In this document: piece after piece, positions 56,624-64,000 of the stretch
How the letters are laid out: each line of letters begins with the position of its first letter
Numbering within the stretch: the stretch's first letter is position 1
Assembly (NCBI RefSeq): GCF_000301055.1
Contig: NZ_JH932301.1
Coordinates: 770,430 to 834,429, forward strand
Length of the DNA: 64,000 nucleotides
Direction of reading: 5' to 3'
Source of the DNA: Falseniella ignava CCUG 37419
GTDB taxonomy: Bacteria > Bacillota > Bacilli > Lactobacillales > Aerococcaceae
Notes under the pieces: generated by a model
Database searches by the model: none
What the model was told of the DNA's origin: nothing
What the model saw: the letters and a program-made list of their open reading frames with translations, nothing else
Program-made: the position numbers and the translations under genes

Positions 56624-56652
56624 TTGTAATAATTGCCTTAACCATGTAAAAT
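56624..56652 (+). promoter_or_regulatory. Promoter of the PssA-like gene
   Basis: TTGTAA (56624-56629), a 17-base spacer and TAAAAT (56647-56652), 40 bases before the start. Confidence 0.5.
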
Positions 56653-56691
56653 AATAGATAAGAATAATTGATAGAAGGAGGTTGGAAACAA

Positions 56692-57309
56692 ATGTTCCAT
56701 TTATTAAATCAAAAAAATGCATTTTCATTATTTAGTTTATTTTTTGGAACGGTAGGAATCGGCTTTGCATTAATTGCTCAGTCACACTACGTTTTGATTT
56801 CGTTAATGATTGCATCGGTTGCGTTTGTTTTGTCACAATGGTTCATTCAAGACGAAACGTCGACAAATCCAGTGTTTGACCAACAAATATTAGCACTTTC
56901 CTATGTAGTCGTTTATGGAGTACTTCCAGTTGTTCTTTTGAATAGTATTTCCTATGGATCAATCATTGCAGTGATTGTTGGAGCAATATTTTTATTAGCT
57001 GTAGTATTGAGGATAGCATATTATGGTGTTGAATCACCTATTATTTTTTCGCAGTCTTCAACTGGTTTGCCATTAGAAGCGATTGCAATCTTAATACCTT
57101 TAATTTGTTTATTGGCTTATATTATTCCAAGTACAGTGTTTTATGTTATTTTATGCGTTGTTATGGCGATATTAGCAGTCGGTTTTGTGCTTGAAATAAA
57201 AATACCGATGATTCCACGCGAGTGGTTACTCTATGTATTAGGCTATATGGTACTCATGGTTATTGCGTATATCTTTTTGGGAAGTTTTACTCCTGTTATA
57301 GCCGCTTAG
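56692..57309 (+). CDS. PssA-like membrane protein lacking the CDP-alcohol phosphotransferase motif
   Basis: A 205-residue membrane protein with six or seven helices. By eye its layout follows phosphatidylserine synthase: NAFSLFSLFFGTVGI matches the N-terminal helix, YVVVYGVLP the VSFGVAP segment, VVLRIAYYGVES the LRLxRFN segment and TGLPLEAIAI the GLPxPAAA segment. The catalytic DG..AR....G...D...D signature is gone: the region reads ASVAFVLSQWFI...FDQQILALSY. If the homology holds this is a non-enzymatic relative. The start ATG 56692 follows AAGGAGG. Function unknown. Confidence 0.55.
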   Translation: MFHLLNQKNAFSLFSLFFGTVGIGFALIAQSHYVLISLMIASVAFVLSQWFIQDETSTNPVFDQQILALSYVVVYGVLPVVLLNSISYGSIIAVIVGAIFLLAVVLRIAYYGVESPIIFSQSSTGLPLEAIAILIPLICLLAYIIPSTVFYVILCVVMAILAVGFVLEIKIPMIPREWLLYVLGYMVLMVIAYIFLGSFTPVIAA

Positions 57310-57431
57310 TAGCTTTAAAAGATTCATTGTTAAACTTCCAAATAATGCCTAAATTATTTGGTAGTTTTTATTTTTGATTTAAAGGTACAAAATTAAGAGA
57401 TAGGTAAAATTTAAAAGAAAGGGGGATGGGA

Positions 57432-58085
57432 ATGAGTCATAAAGAAACAAGTTTAACTGATCAAATTGGTGAGATTTTGGTAGATGTACTACACCAAGAG
57501 TTAGAAGAAGTTTCAATTACGATGTTAGATGAAGGAATCTATCAAATTAACGATACTACTTATAAGTTAGCCATGGATTTTCGAGAAGGATTTGATATTG
57601 AAGCCCTAAAGAAGCTCTACGATCCTTTTTTTGAAAAATATGATTTTATTGTAGGAGACTGGGGCCATGAAAAACTTCGTTTGAGAGGATTTTATCAACT
57701 AAATACTCCGAAAGTTCCTAAAGATCAGCAAATAGATTTTTTAGACGACTATTTAAAAGAATATTGTAATTTTGGTTGTGCTTATTTTGTATTGGCGAAA
57801 GAATCCGCTGAGTTGGAATACAATAAATTGAAAGAAAATTATTCAACCATCTATAAGGGGAGACCTAAAAAAGGAAAGTCACAAAAACATCAAGTTTCAA
57901 CACGAAATAAAAATGAACAACATAAGAAAAAGGATAGTCAATTTAAAAAGACAGCGCAGGAAAAACCTTTTAAACGCCGAAGGAAGAATAAGCAATTTGA
58001 GAAAAAAACGTCTAAAAATAAAGTGACTTCGAATAAAACATTAAGCAACAATAAAGATTTTGTGATTAAACAGCGTAAGGTCTAA
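57432..58085 (+). CDS. YutD family protein (DUF1027) with a long basic tail
   Basis: A 217-residue protein. Residues 25-130 are the YutD-like domain (YKLAMDFREGFDIEALKKLYDPFFEKYDFIVGDWGHEKLRLRGFY; then an EYCNFGCAYFVL segment). From about residue 145 it is almost wholly Lys/Arg/Gln/Asn, suggesting nucleic-acid or ribosome contact. The start ATG 57432 lies 8 bases after AAGGGGG; the in-frame ATG at 57426 abuts that site. The family has no settled function. The next gene is Lit-like. Confidence 0.82.
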   Translation: MSHKETSLTDQIGEILVDVLHQELEEVSITMLDEGIYQINDTTYKLAMDFREGFDIEALKKLYDPFFEKYDFIVGDWGHEKLRLRGFYQLNTPKVPKDQQIDFLDDYLKEYCNFGCAYFVLAKESAELEYNKLKENYSTIYKGRPKKGKSQKHQVSTRNKNEQHKKKDSQFKKTAQEKPFKRRRKNKQFEKKTSKNKVTSNKTLSNNKDFVIKQRKV

Positions 58086-58101
58086 TAAGAGGTATATACG
58101 T

Positions 58102-58731
58102 ATGGATGTTTTCAAACGTTATGGATTGGTAATATATGATGTAACTTTTATTTTTTGCCTAGCTATTTTAGGCGCGACATTACTGACGATTCCGATTTAT
58201 CGCGTATTGCTCTGGCTATTTCCTCTGGGAGAGGTCGTGCATTTGACTACGGCTGAAACGATGACAACATATTTAGAACTTGTCCGCTTTATTTTAATTC
58301 CTTTTTATCCTTTTAAAATGACATATCTTTCAAGTAGTTCGGCTGCTGTAAGTCATTTCTATGAAGTGAAAATTATCTTCCAAATTGTATTAGGTCTCTT
58401 TATTTTATTGCTCGCGAGTTATCCTAAAATTATAAAAAAATCCAATGCATGGGAAGATTTAATGGGAAGCATTCGTTTGCTCACCTATTTGAAGTATGGT
58501 TTGATTATGGTCGTGGGGTTAGTTGGATTGTTTTTTGATCAATTTTTTATTCTTTTTCATCAAATATTATTCCGTAATGATAACTGGCTATTCAACCCAC
58601 AAACAGACCCAGTAATTTATATCTTACCCCCAGAATTATTTCTGATTGCGTTTATGATAGGTTTTGCGCTATTGTTACTTGTACTACAATATCGAATTTC
58701 AATGTATCGATATGAATTATCCAATGAATAA
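58102..58731 (+). CDS. TIGR01906/DUF1461 membrane protein, Lit-like lipoprotein transacylase
   Basis: A 209-residue protein with four or five helices. Family marks are the loop AAVSHFYEVK (His85) and, after the third helix, FHQILFRNDNW-F (His153) ending in PVIYILPPELF. This is the DUF1461/TIGR01906 family, one member of which, Lit of Enterococcus, transfers an acyl chain within lipoproteins to give the lyso form. Two membrane-facing His are important there. Whether this copy has Lit activity is inference; some family members are uncharacterised. yutD precedes it at 16 bases. Confidence 0.75.
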   Translation: MDVFKRYGLVIYDVTFIFCLAILGATLLTIPIYRVLLWLFPLGEVVHLTTAETMTTYLELVRFILIPFYPFKMTYLSSSSAAVSHFYEVKIIFQIVLGLFILLLASYPKIIKKSNAWEDLMGSIRLLTYLKYGLIMVVGLVGLFFDQFFILFHQILFRNDNWLFNPQTDPVIYILPPELFLIAFMIGFALLLLVLQYRISMYRYELSNE

Positions 58732-58742
58732 CATGCGAATTA

Positions 58743-58816
58743 AAAAGGCTATTGCCTTTCCAACTACACACTTCCAGTAGAAGTTGAGTTAGTGAAAGGT
58801 AATAGCCTTATTTTTT
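58743..58816. terminator. Long hairpin terminator between convergent genes
   Basis: Outer arms AAGGCTATT-G-CCTTTC (58745-58760) and GAAAGG-T-AATAGCCTT (58794-58809) pair with one mismatch, with further internal pairing (ACTT/AAGT, AACT/AGTT); T6 follows on the plus strand and T5 on the minus strand. Confidence 0.75.
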
Positions 58817-58828
58817 ATGTTTTTAGGA

Positions 58829-59368
58829 TTATGGGTGACGGCCAAGTTTTTCTTGGACTTTCATCTCGAATTGAGAAGGTTGAGCGTGAGCAATGCGGCT
58901 CGCAGCAGCAGCGGCTAATGCGCCTACAATATCATCGATGAATGTGTTGCATGAAGTGCGTTTTTCACTATTTAATACCCCAATAATTCCTGGTTTGAGT
59001 TTATCAACGTAACCAAAGTTTGTTAAGCCAATTGAACCGTAGACATTTACGATAGACAAAACTAATATTTCATCGATACCGTACAACCCTTCATCGTTAA
59101 GAAGCATTTGAGTTAAAATAGGTGAGAATTGCTCTTTTTCTGCGGCAATGTCGATTTCAATCCCTGTGATAACTGCATTTTGGACTTCTCGTTTACGCAT
59201 CACAGCAATTACATTCTCTAAACATTGATCTATCGTTAAATCATCGACATATTCTTTTTGTAATTCATAGACAATAAAAGCAATATCCTCTAACTTAACG
59301 CCACGCTGCTCTAATAAATTATGGGCATGTTGTTCAAGTTGATTGTTCGTTACAAAATTATTATTCAT
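58829..59368 (-). CDS. pgpA: Phosphatidylglycerophosphatase A family protein
   Basis: A 179-residue protein of the PgpA/YutG family: a helical N-terminal part, GIDEILVLSIVNVYGSIGLTNFGYVDKLKPGIIG near residues 98-131, and FIDDIVGALAAAAASRI near 145-161, with conserved acidic residues. Family members dephosphorylate phosphatidylglycerol phosphate. This Gram-positive form is less hydrophobic than E. coli PgpA, so the enzyme call is by family. It lies 17 bases after the ferredoxin reductase gene. Confidence 0.82.
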   Translation of the reverse strand: MNNNFVTNNQLEQHAHNLLEQRGVKLEDIAFIVYELQKEYVDDLTIDQCLENVIAVMRKREVQNAVITGIEIDIAAEKEQFSPILTQMLLNDEGLYGIDEILVLSIVNVYGSIGLTNFGYVDKLKPGIIGVLNSEKRTSCNTFIDDIVGALAAAAASRIAHAQPSQFEMKVQEKLGRHP

Positions 59369-59385
59369 TAAAATTCCTCCATTAT

Positions 59386-60372
59386 TTATTGATGTGTAAT
59401 ATGAATTGAATGACTTTGATCGTTTGGATACAGTTGAGTGACAACGTGATTTATCGCTTTAATTCCTTCACTAAAGCTAATGGCAATTAACTTAATTTTT
59501 TCGGAATAAGTTGCAATATCTCCTACAGCATAAATTCCAGGTAAATTAGTTTCAAGGAAAGGGCTAACTTCAATAGCATTACGTTTAAAATCAAATCCCC
59601 ATTTTTTAATTGGGCCTAAATTCATTGAATAACCGTAAGCAACTACAATTTCATCAATCGGTAATGTCAGTACTTCTTTAGATTGAATTTGATCAAGTGT
59701 GAGTGATTCAATTCTCTCTGTTCCTTGAATAGATTTGAGTTGACTAGATGTGTGGATTTGAACGCCTCGTTTTTCCATTGCATTTACATTGCTTTCAAGA
59801 GCTCGAAACTGATCTCTTCGATGAACAATTGCAACGGACTTTGCGACTTTGCTAAGTTCAAGCGCCCAATCAACTGCTGAGTCGCCACCACCGAATATCG
59901 CAACATTCTTTCCGGAGAAGTGTTGTAAATCTTTTATAAAATAATGGATATGGGATTCAAACTCAGGGGTTAATGATTGGGTTGTAAGTTTTCTGGGTGT
60001 AAATGCACCATTTCCAGCAGCGACAATGACAGTTCGAGAATAGTAAGTATTTTTTTGTGTTTCGATCTCGTAATAAGATAGTTGATTATCTTGCAAGATA
60101 GGGGTCACAGTTAATACTTGTTCGCCAAGTGTAATTTTAGGCTGATAGCGTTGCATTTGTTCTGTCAGTTGATTAATCAATTCAGATCCTTTAATTGCCG
60201 GGTGTCCCGGAATATCATAAATATTTTTTTCTGGATAGAGATGATTTGGCTGTCCGCCTAATTCATCTAAACTTTCTATGAGATGAACATCTAATGAACG
60301 CAAACCTGCGTAAAAAGTTGTAAAAAGACCTGCCGGACCAGCGCCGACAATTGTAACTTCGTGAATATGCAT
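59386..60372 (-). CDS. Ferredoxin/flavodoxin-NADP+ reductase, TrxR-like (YumC type)
   Basis: A 328-residue flavoprotein of the type 2 ferredoxin-NADP reductase family. FAD motif VGAGPAGLFTTFYAG near residues 10-24, NADPH motif FGGGDSAVDWALEL near 165, and PGIYAVGDIATYSEKIKLIAISFSEG near 290. The CxxC disulfide of thioredoxin reductase is absent, as expected. The start ATG 60372 follows GAGGTT; upstream in-frame ATGs would overlap yuiD-type coding. Conserved cluster with yutD, yutG and yuiD relatives. Confidence 0.9.
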   Translation of the reverse strand: MHIHEVTIVGAGPAGLFTTFYAGLRSLDVHLIESLDELGGQPNHLYPEKNIYDIPGHPAIKGSELINQLTEQMQRYQPKITLGEQVLTVTPILQDNQLSYYEIETQKNTYYSRTVIVAAGNGAFTPRKLTTQSLTPEFESHIHYFIKDLQHFSGKNVAIFGGGDSAVDWALELSKVAKSVAIVHRRDQFRALESNVNAMEKRGVQIHTSSQLKSIQGTERIESLTLDQIQSKEVLTLPIDEIVVAYGYSMNLGPIKKWGFDFKRNAIEVSPFLETNLPGIYAVGDIATYSEKIKLIAISFSEGIKAINHVVTQLYPNDQSHSIHITHQ

Positions 60373-60397
60373 AATAACCTCGTTTCTTATGTAACTT

Positions 60398-60928
60398 TTA
60401 CCCGATAAAAATCCATAATATGATTGCGACCATTGCGCCAGTGAACGTTCCGACAATCACTTCGCTCGGTTTGTGGCCGAGGTAGCGTCGAATAATCATA
60501 GATTCGTACTCTTCGATATTTGAAAGTTTGTATTCTAGAGTAAATGGATTGAAATCATCTTTGCTTTCGTCATAATCTTGAGTTGGATGGTGAAACTTCT
60601 CAGATTCTAATTCTTTCATATATTTTCGTGCTAAAATATCTAAAATAATACCTTGTTCACCACTTTGTCGCCGGACCCCCATTGAATCAAACATCACAAT
60701 GACTCCGAATACCGAAGCAATAGCTACCAATGGAGAGCTAAAACCATTTTGCAAAATTAAAGCAGTCGTTAAACTGGCTACAGCAGCAGAGTGTGAACTT
60801 GGCATCCCACCAGTTGATGTCATGATACTTAAGGTAGGACTAGATTTTTTTGCGAGTAATGCAATTGGATATTTAATAAATTGGGCAAATAAAATTGCTG
60901 AAAAAGCAGCTATTAATGGATAGTTCAT
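60398..60928 (-). CDS. Divergent PAP2 family membrane protein (DUF212, YuiD type)
   Basis: A 176-residue membrane protein: LFAQFIKYPIALLAKK near 15-30, STGGMPSSHSAAVASL near 38-53, VMFDSMGVRRQSGEQ near 78-92 and LGHKPSEVIVGTFTGA near 150. This is the divergent PAP (acid phosphatase/haloperoxidase-related) family with the conserved PSSH and GH pieces. Likely a lipid or small-molecule phosphatase, unproven. It is upstream of the reductase on the same strand. Confidence 0.88.
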   Translation of the reverse strand: MNYPLIAAFSAILFAQFIKYPIALLAKKSSPTLSIMTSTGGMPSSHSAAVASLTTALILQNGFSSPLVAIASVFGVIVMFDSMGVRRQSGEQGIILDILARKYMKELESEKFHHPTQDYDESKDDFNPFTLEYKLSNIEEYESMIIRRYLGHKPSEVIVGTFTGAMVAIILWIFIG

Positions 60929-61070
60929 TGTCTCATTCCCTTGAATAATTATTATGATGTAGGTCTATCATATCAAATATTCTAAATGATAACTATAAAA
61001 TGTTTGTAGAATAAGGTAAAGTGATTTAAGATAAAAGAGATGAATAATTTAGGAAGGATGAATTTTTAAA

Positions 61071-61658
61071 ATGTCAGAGTATCCACAAACACAACCAGAA
61101 AAATTATCAACGGATGTTACCATCCATACCAACATGGGAGATATTGAAATAGCGTTGTTCGAAGACGCAGCGCCCAAAGCGGTAAACAATTTTAAATCTT
61201 TAGCTAAAGAAGGTTACTATGACGGCGTCATTTTTCACCGTATTATTAAGGACTTTATGATACAAGGAGGAGACCCAACAGGGACAGGCGCAGGTGGAGA
61301 AAGTATTTATGGTAATAAATTTGAAGATGAGTTTTCAGAAAATTATTATCACCTACGTGGAGCTTTATCAATGGCTAATGCTGGACCAAATACGAATGGC
61401 AGTCAATTCTTTATTGTAACAGCATCTCAAGTGCCATTGTCTATGTTAGGGCAATTAGAAGCATTAAACCTACCACAAGTGGTGGTTGAGGCATACGGAG
61501 AAGTCGGAGGTACACCGTGGCTAGATTCTCGCCATACTGTATTTGGTCATGTGACAAAAGGAATGGATATTGTTGAAAAAATTGAATCTGTGCCAACAAA
61601 TCCTGCAGACCGCCCAATTGAAGATGTGATAATTGAGTCAATTGATATTCTTGAATAG
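61071..61658 (+). CDS. Cyclophilin-type peptidyl-prolyl isomerase
   Basis: A 195-residue cyclophilin: [48 protein letters not shown] (active-site Arg and Gln), [19 protein letters not shown] and [17 protein letters not shown]. No signal peptide, so cytoplasmic. A loop insert near residues 125-150 ([15 protein letters not shown]) is longer than in minimal cyclophilins. ATG follows AGGAAGGA. Confidence 0.93.
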   Translation: MSEYPQTQPEKLSTDVTIHTNMGDIEIALFEDAAPKAVNNFKSLAKEGYYDGVIFHRIIKDFMIQGGDPTGTGAGGESIYGNKFEDEFSENYYHLRGALSMANAGPNTNGSQFFIVTASQVPLSMLGQLEALNLPQVVVEAYGEVGGTPWLDSRHTVFGHVTKGMDIVEKIESVPTNPADRPIEDVIIESIDILE

Positions 61659-61670
61659 GAAGGTGTCTAG

Positions 61671-62063
61671 ATGACACGAGAATATAAAATCGGGGATGTC
61701 ATCGAGGGAGTAGTTTCAGGTATTCAAAACTACGGTGTCTTTGTCAAACTCGATGATCAAACTCAAGGGCTCGTCCATATTTCAGAATGCCATCACGGTT
61801 ATATTGAAGATTTGAGTAGTTTTGTAAAAATAGGTCAACAAGTTCGAGTGATTATTATTGATATTGATGAATATTCACATAAAATCAGTTTATCAATGCG
61901 TGCACTAGAAAAGACGAATGTCCCGACATATCCTGCACGGAATAAGAAAATTCCAAGACGTCATACTCCTAAAATTGGTTTTAAAACACTAAAACAACAA
62001 ATGCCTAGTATTATTGAAGAGGCATTAAAGAATATCCAAAATAAAAATATCCAAAATCAATAA
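61671..62063 (+). CDS. S1 domain RNA-binding protein (YugI/CvfD type)
   Basis: A 130-residue protein with one S1 domain at residues 5-78 (GDVIEGVVSGIQNYGVFVKL; GLVHISECHHGYIEDL; YSHKISLSMRAL) and a basic tail. Such single-S1 stress proteins bind RNA or ribosomes and affect cold growth and virulence in relatives. It starts 12 bases after the cyclophilin gene and 15 before pgi. Confidence 0.87.
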   Translation: MTREYKIGDVIEGVVSGIQNYGVFVKLDDQTQGLVHISECHHGYIEDLSSFVKIGQQVRVIIIDIDEYSHKISLSMRALEKTNVPTYPARNKKIPRRHTPKIGFKTLKQQMPSIIEEALKNIQNKNIQNQ

Positions 62064-62078
62064 GAAAGAAGTGTAAAT

Positions 62079-63404
62079 ATGAGTCAACTAAAATTCAGTC
62101 ATGCCATCGACAAAACTTATTTGAGAGCGCATGAAATTGATCAAATCCAACCATTTGTCGAACTTGCTTATGATACGTTATTAAATAAAACCGGTGCAGG
62201 TAGCGAATATACGGATTGGGTCAACTGGCCAGATCATATGGATATTCAAGAATTTGAACGGATCCAAAAAGCAGCTGAGAAAATCAATGAAACATCCGAT
62301 GTCCTTATTGTGATTGGTATAGGGGGATCCTATTTAGGAGCTCGGGCTGCGATTGAATTTTTAAATGGAACTTTTTACAATCTTACGTTCCAAAAAGAAA
62401 AGAAAACACAAGTGTTTTTTGCAGGAAATAACATCAGTGCGACTTATCATCAAGAATTACTTCATTTAATAGAAGGAAAAGATTTTTCGATTAATGTTAT
62501 CTCTAAATCAGGAACAACTACAGAACCTTCGATTGCCTTTAGATTATTTAAAGAAAAGTTAATCGAAAAATATGGTCATGAAGAGGCAAATCGCCGTATT
62601 TACGCGACAACTGACGCAGAAAAAGGTGCTTTGAAGTCTGTAGCGGACCAAGAAGGCTATGAAACGTTTGTAATCCCAGATGGAATTGGAGGCCGATTTA
62701 CAGTATTAACAGCAGTAGGGCTATTACCCATTGCAGTCGCAGGTGGAGATATCAAACAATTGATGATAAGTGCTAAAGAAGCATTCGATGAATATATCAA
62801 TACGGATTACACTGAAAATGATATGTTGCAATATGTAGCCATTCGTAATATTTTACATCGTAAAGGTAAAAACATTGAGATTCTTGCTAATTATGAACCT
62901 TCTTTACAATATTTTGCAGAATGGTGGAAACAATTGTTTGGTGAATCAGAAGGTAAGGATATGAAAGGCATCTTCCCGATGAGTGCCAATTTTTCAACAG
63001 ATCTACACTCAATTGGCCAAATCATCCAAGATGGAATTCGCAATATTTTCGAGACTGTGATTACAATTGCTAACCCAACAGTAAAATTAACAATTCCAGC
63101 CGAAGAGGATGATTTGGACCAGTTAGGTTATATTGAAGGAAAAGACATAAATGAGATTAATCATAAAGCTTTCTTAGGAACACAGATGGCACACGCACAA
63201 GGTGGCGTACCTAATTTACATATCGAGTTAGAAGATATGACTGAGGCATCCTTAGCTTATCTAATTGTCTTCTTTGAACTCGCAGTGGGTGTGAGTGGGT
63301 ACTTAACAGGTATCAACCCATTCAATCAACCAGGTGTAGAAGATTATAAGCGGAATATGTTTGCTTTGCTTGAAAAACCAGGTTATGAAGATGTTTTAAA
63401 ATAA
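62079..63404 (+). CDS. pgi: Glucose-6-phosphate isomerase
   Basis: A 441-residue isomerase of the shorter bacterial type. [18 protein letters not shown] near 74-91, [14 protein letters not shown] near 142-155, [21 protein letters not shown] near 205-225, [25 protein letters not shown] near 290-314 and [17 protein letters not shown] near 410. It joins glucose-6-P and fructose-6-P, and thus also the GlcN-6-P produced through NagA. Confidence 0.96.
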   Translation: MSQLKFSHAIDKTYLRAHEIDQIQPFVELAYDTLLNKTGAGSEYTDWVNWPDHMDIQEFERIQKAAEKINETSDVLIVIGIGGSYLGARAAIEFLNGTFYNLTFQKEKKTQVFFAGNNISATYHQELLHLIEGKDFSINVISKSGTTTEPSIAFRLFKEKLIEKYGHEEANRRIYATTDAEKGALKSVADQEGYETFVIPDGIGGRFTVLTAVGLLPIAVAGGDIKQLMISAKEAFDEYINTDYTENDMLQYVAIRNILHRKGKNIEILANYEPSLQYFAEWWKQLFGESEGKDMKGIFPMSANFSTDLHSIGQIIQDGIRNIFETVITIANPTVKLTIPAEEDDLDQLGYIEGKDINEINHKAFLGTQMAHAQGGVPNLHIELEDMTEASLAYLIVFFELAVGVSGYLTGINPFNQPGVEDYKRNMFALLEKPGYEDVLK

Positions 63405-63419
63405 AAGTAAAAAATAGAT

Positions 63420-63449
63420 TGACAACCAAGACGAAGACATGGTATATTA
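63420..63449 (+). promoter_or_regulatory. rRNA operon promoter P1
   Basis: Perfect TTGACA (63420-63425), an 18-base spacer and TATATT (63444-63449), right after pgi and about 360 bases before 16S. Confidence 0.75.
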
Positions 63450-63603
63450 TCTCTTGTCGTCACGAAGACGAACGTCAATGTTAAAAAGATTAAATTCTTG
63501 TAAAAAACAGTTGACGAATAACTTCAAAGATGATAATATAATTCATGTCTTCTTCGTTTGAAACGAACGAAGAAAAAAATAATAAAATAATTTGAAAAAA
63601 GTG
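63450..63603 (+). other. rRNA leader between P1 and P2
   Basis: A non-coding stretch of about 150 bases. It has repeated GACGAA/GAAGAC words near 63430-63470, and a 9-bp hairpin with arms TTCTTCGTT and AACGAAGAA near 63550-63573 followed by an A-rich run rather than a T tract. No gene is supported. Confidence 0.6.
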
Positions 63604-63632
63604 TTGACTTCTCAAATTAACCTTGTTATTAT
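63604..63632 (+). promoter_or_regulatory. rRNA operon promoter P2
   Basis: TTGACT (63604-63609), 17-base spacer and TATTAT (63627-63632). Tandem promoters are usual for Firmicute rrn operons. Confidence 0.75.
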
Positions 63633-63649
63633 ATAGAAGTTGCTTCTTG

Positions 63650-63811
63650 GAGGCAACGAAGCTCATTGAAAACTGAACAAAGACAAACACACCAAATGTG
63701 AAAGGGTCCAACGCAAGTTGGAACAACGATAAATTCGAAACATAGTTGGAGGCAACCAATTAAAAAAACAAAAGCTAGTAAAAATTTTAGAGTCAATCGA
63801 GACTCATGATC
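63650..63811 (+). other. Pre-16S leader with antitermination-like and processing sequences
   Basis: The leader includes TTGAAAACTGAACAAAG (about 63666-63682), a block common in Lactobacillales rRNA leaders, and the short hairpin CTCATGA/TCATGAG that touches the 16S 5' end (about 63803-63820). NusB, encoded at 16974, would act on boxA in such a leader; I did not identify boxA with certainty. Confidence 0.55.

Positions 63812-64000
<189 letters not shown>

Overview
The window is 64 kb of a low-GC Gram-positive chromosome, almost certainly Lactobacillales. The evidence is the gene orders (asp23-nusB...folD-xseA-xseB-ispA-tlyA-recN; ylbG-rsmD-coaD-comEA-comEC; rnj-rpoY; comGA-GG), strong AAGGAGG ribosome sites, IspA without a neighbouring dxs, and the 5' end of a Firmicutes-type 16S gene at the right edge. 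A family such as Aerococcaceae is a guess. I see no phage, insertion sequence, plasmid gene or CRISPR array; this is core chromosome with some unusual islands.

Layout. 1-2.3 kb (minus): a DUF1538 membrane protein and a VanY-type carboxypeptidase. 2.4-5.7 kb: secG-rnr-smpB. 5.7-6.4 kb: a bacterial PH-domain gene split by a one-base shift in a T7 run. 6.5-10.7 kb (minus): rpoY-rnj, then a preQ1-I riboswitch controlling a queuosine-precursor transporter and an amidase. 10.9-15.3 kb: a seven-gene comG pilus operon whose first gene has no ATG/GTG/TTG start at its ribosome site. 15.4-29.2 kb: pepP, asp23, nusB, a DUF1002 secreted protein, folD-xseA-xseB-ispA-tlyA-recN-miaA-hflX-def-thyA and tRNA-Arg(UCU). 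29.3-35.5 kb: a SirTM/macrodomain/GcvH-like/LplA2 module with a luciferase-like monooxygenase, an old-yellow-enzyme (OYE) homologue and a cyclodeaminase-like protein. 35.6-38.2 kb: a MATE exporter and nagA. 38.2-43.8 kb: a long structured leader and pdhABCD. 43.8-53.3 kb: yktA-type, inositol phosphatase, typA, sodA, ftsW-like, ylbG, rsmD, coaD, comEA and comEC. 53.4-63.4 kb: polysaccharide deacetylase, alpha/beta hydrolase, DegV, a catalytically dead PssA-like membrane protein, yutD, a Lit-like protein, pgpA, ferredoxin reductase, yuiD-type, cyclophilin, S1 protein and pgi. 63.4-64 kb: rRNA promoters and partial 16S.

How the genes work together. The two competence loci encode the pseudopilus (comG) and the DNA receptor and channel (comEA-comEC). 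Both carry the same T6 plus CGTATCTATT block just before the ribosome site, a candidate competence-sigma promoter. The sirtuin module is known in outline: LplA2 lipoylates a GcvH-like carrier, SirTM ADP-ribosylates it and the macrodomain reverses this. Here it faces an OYE homologue with an altered active site and sits about 5 kb from the canonical lipoyl client, the PDH complex. Several genes at the right (PssA-like, Lit-like, PgpA) concern membrane lipids or lipoproteins.
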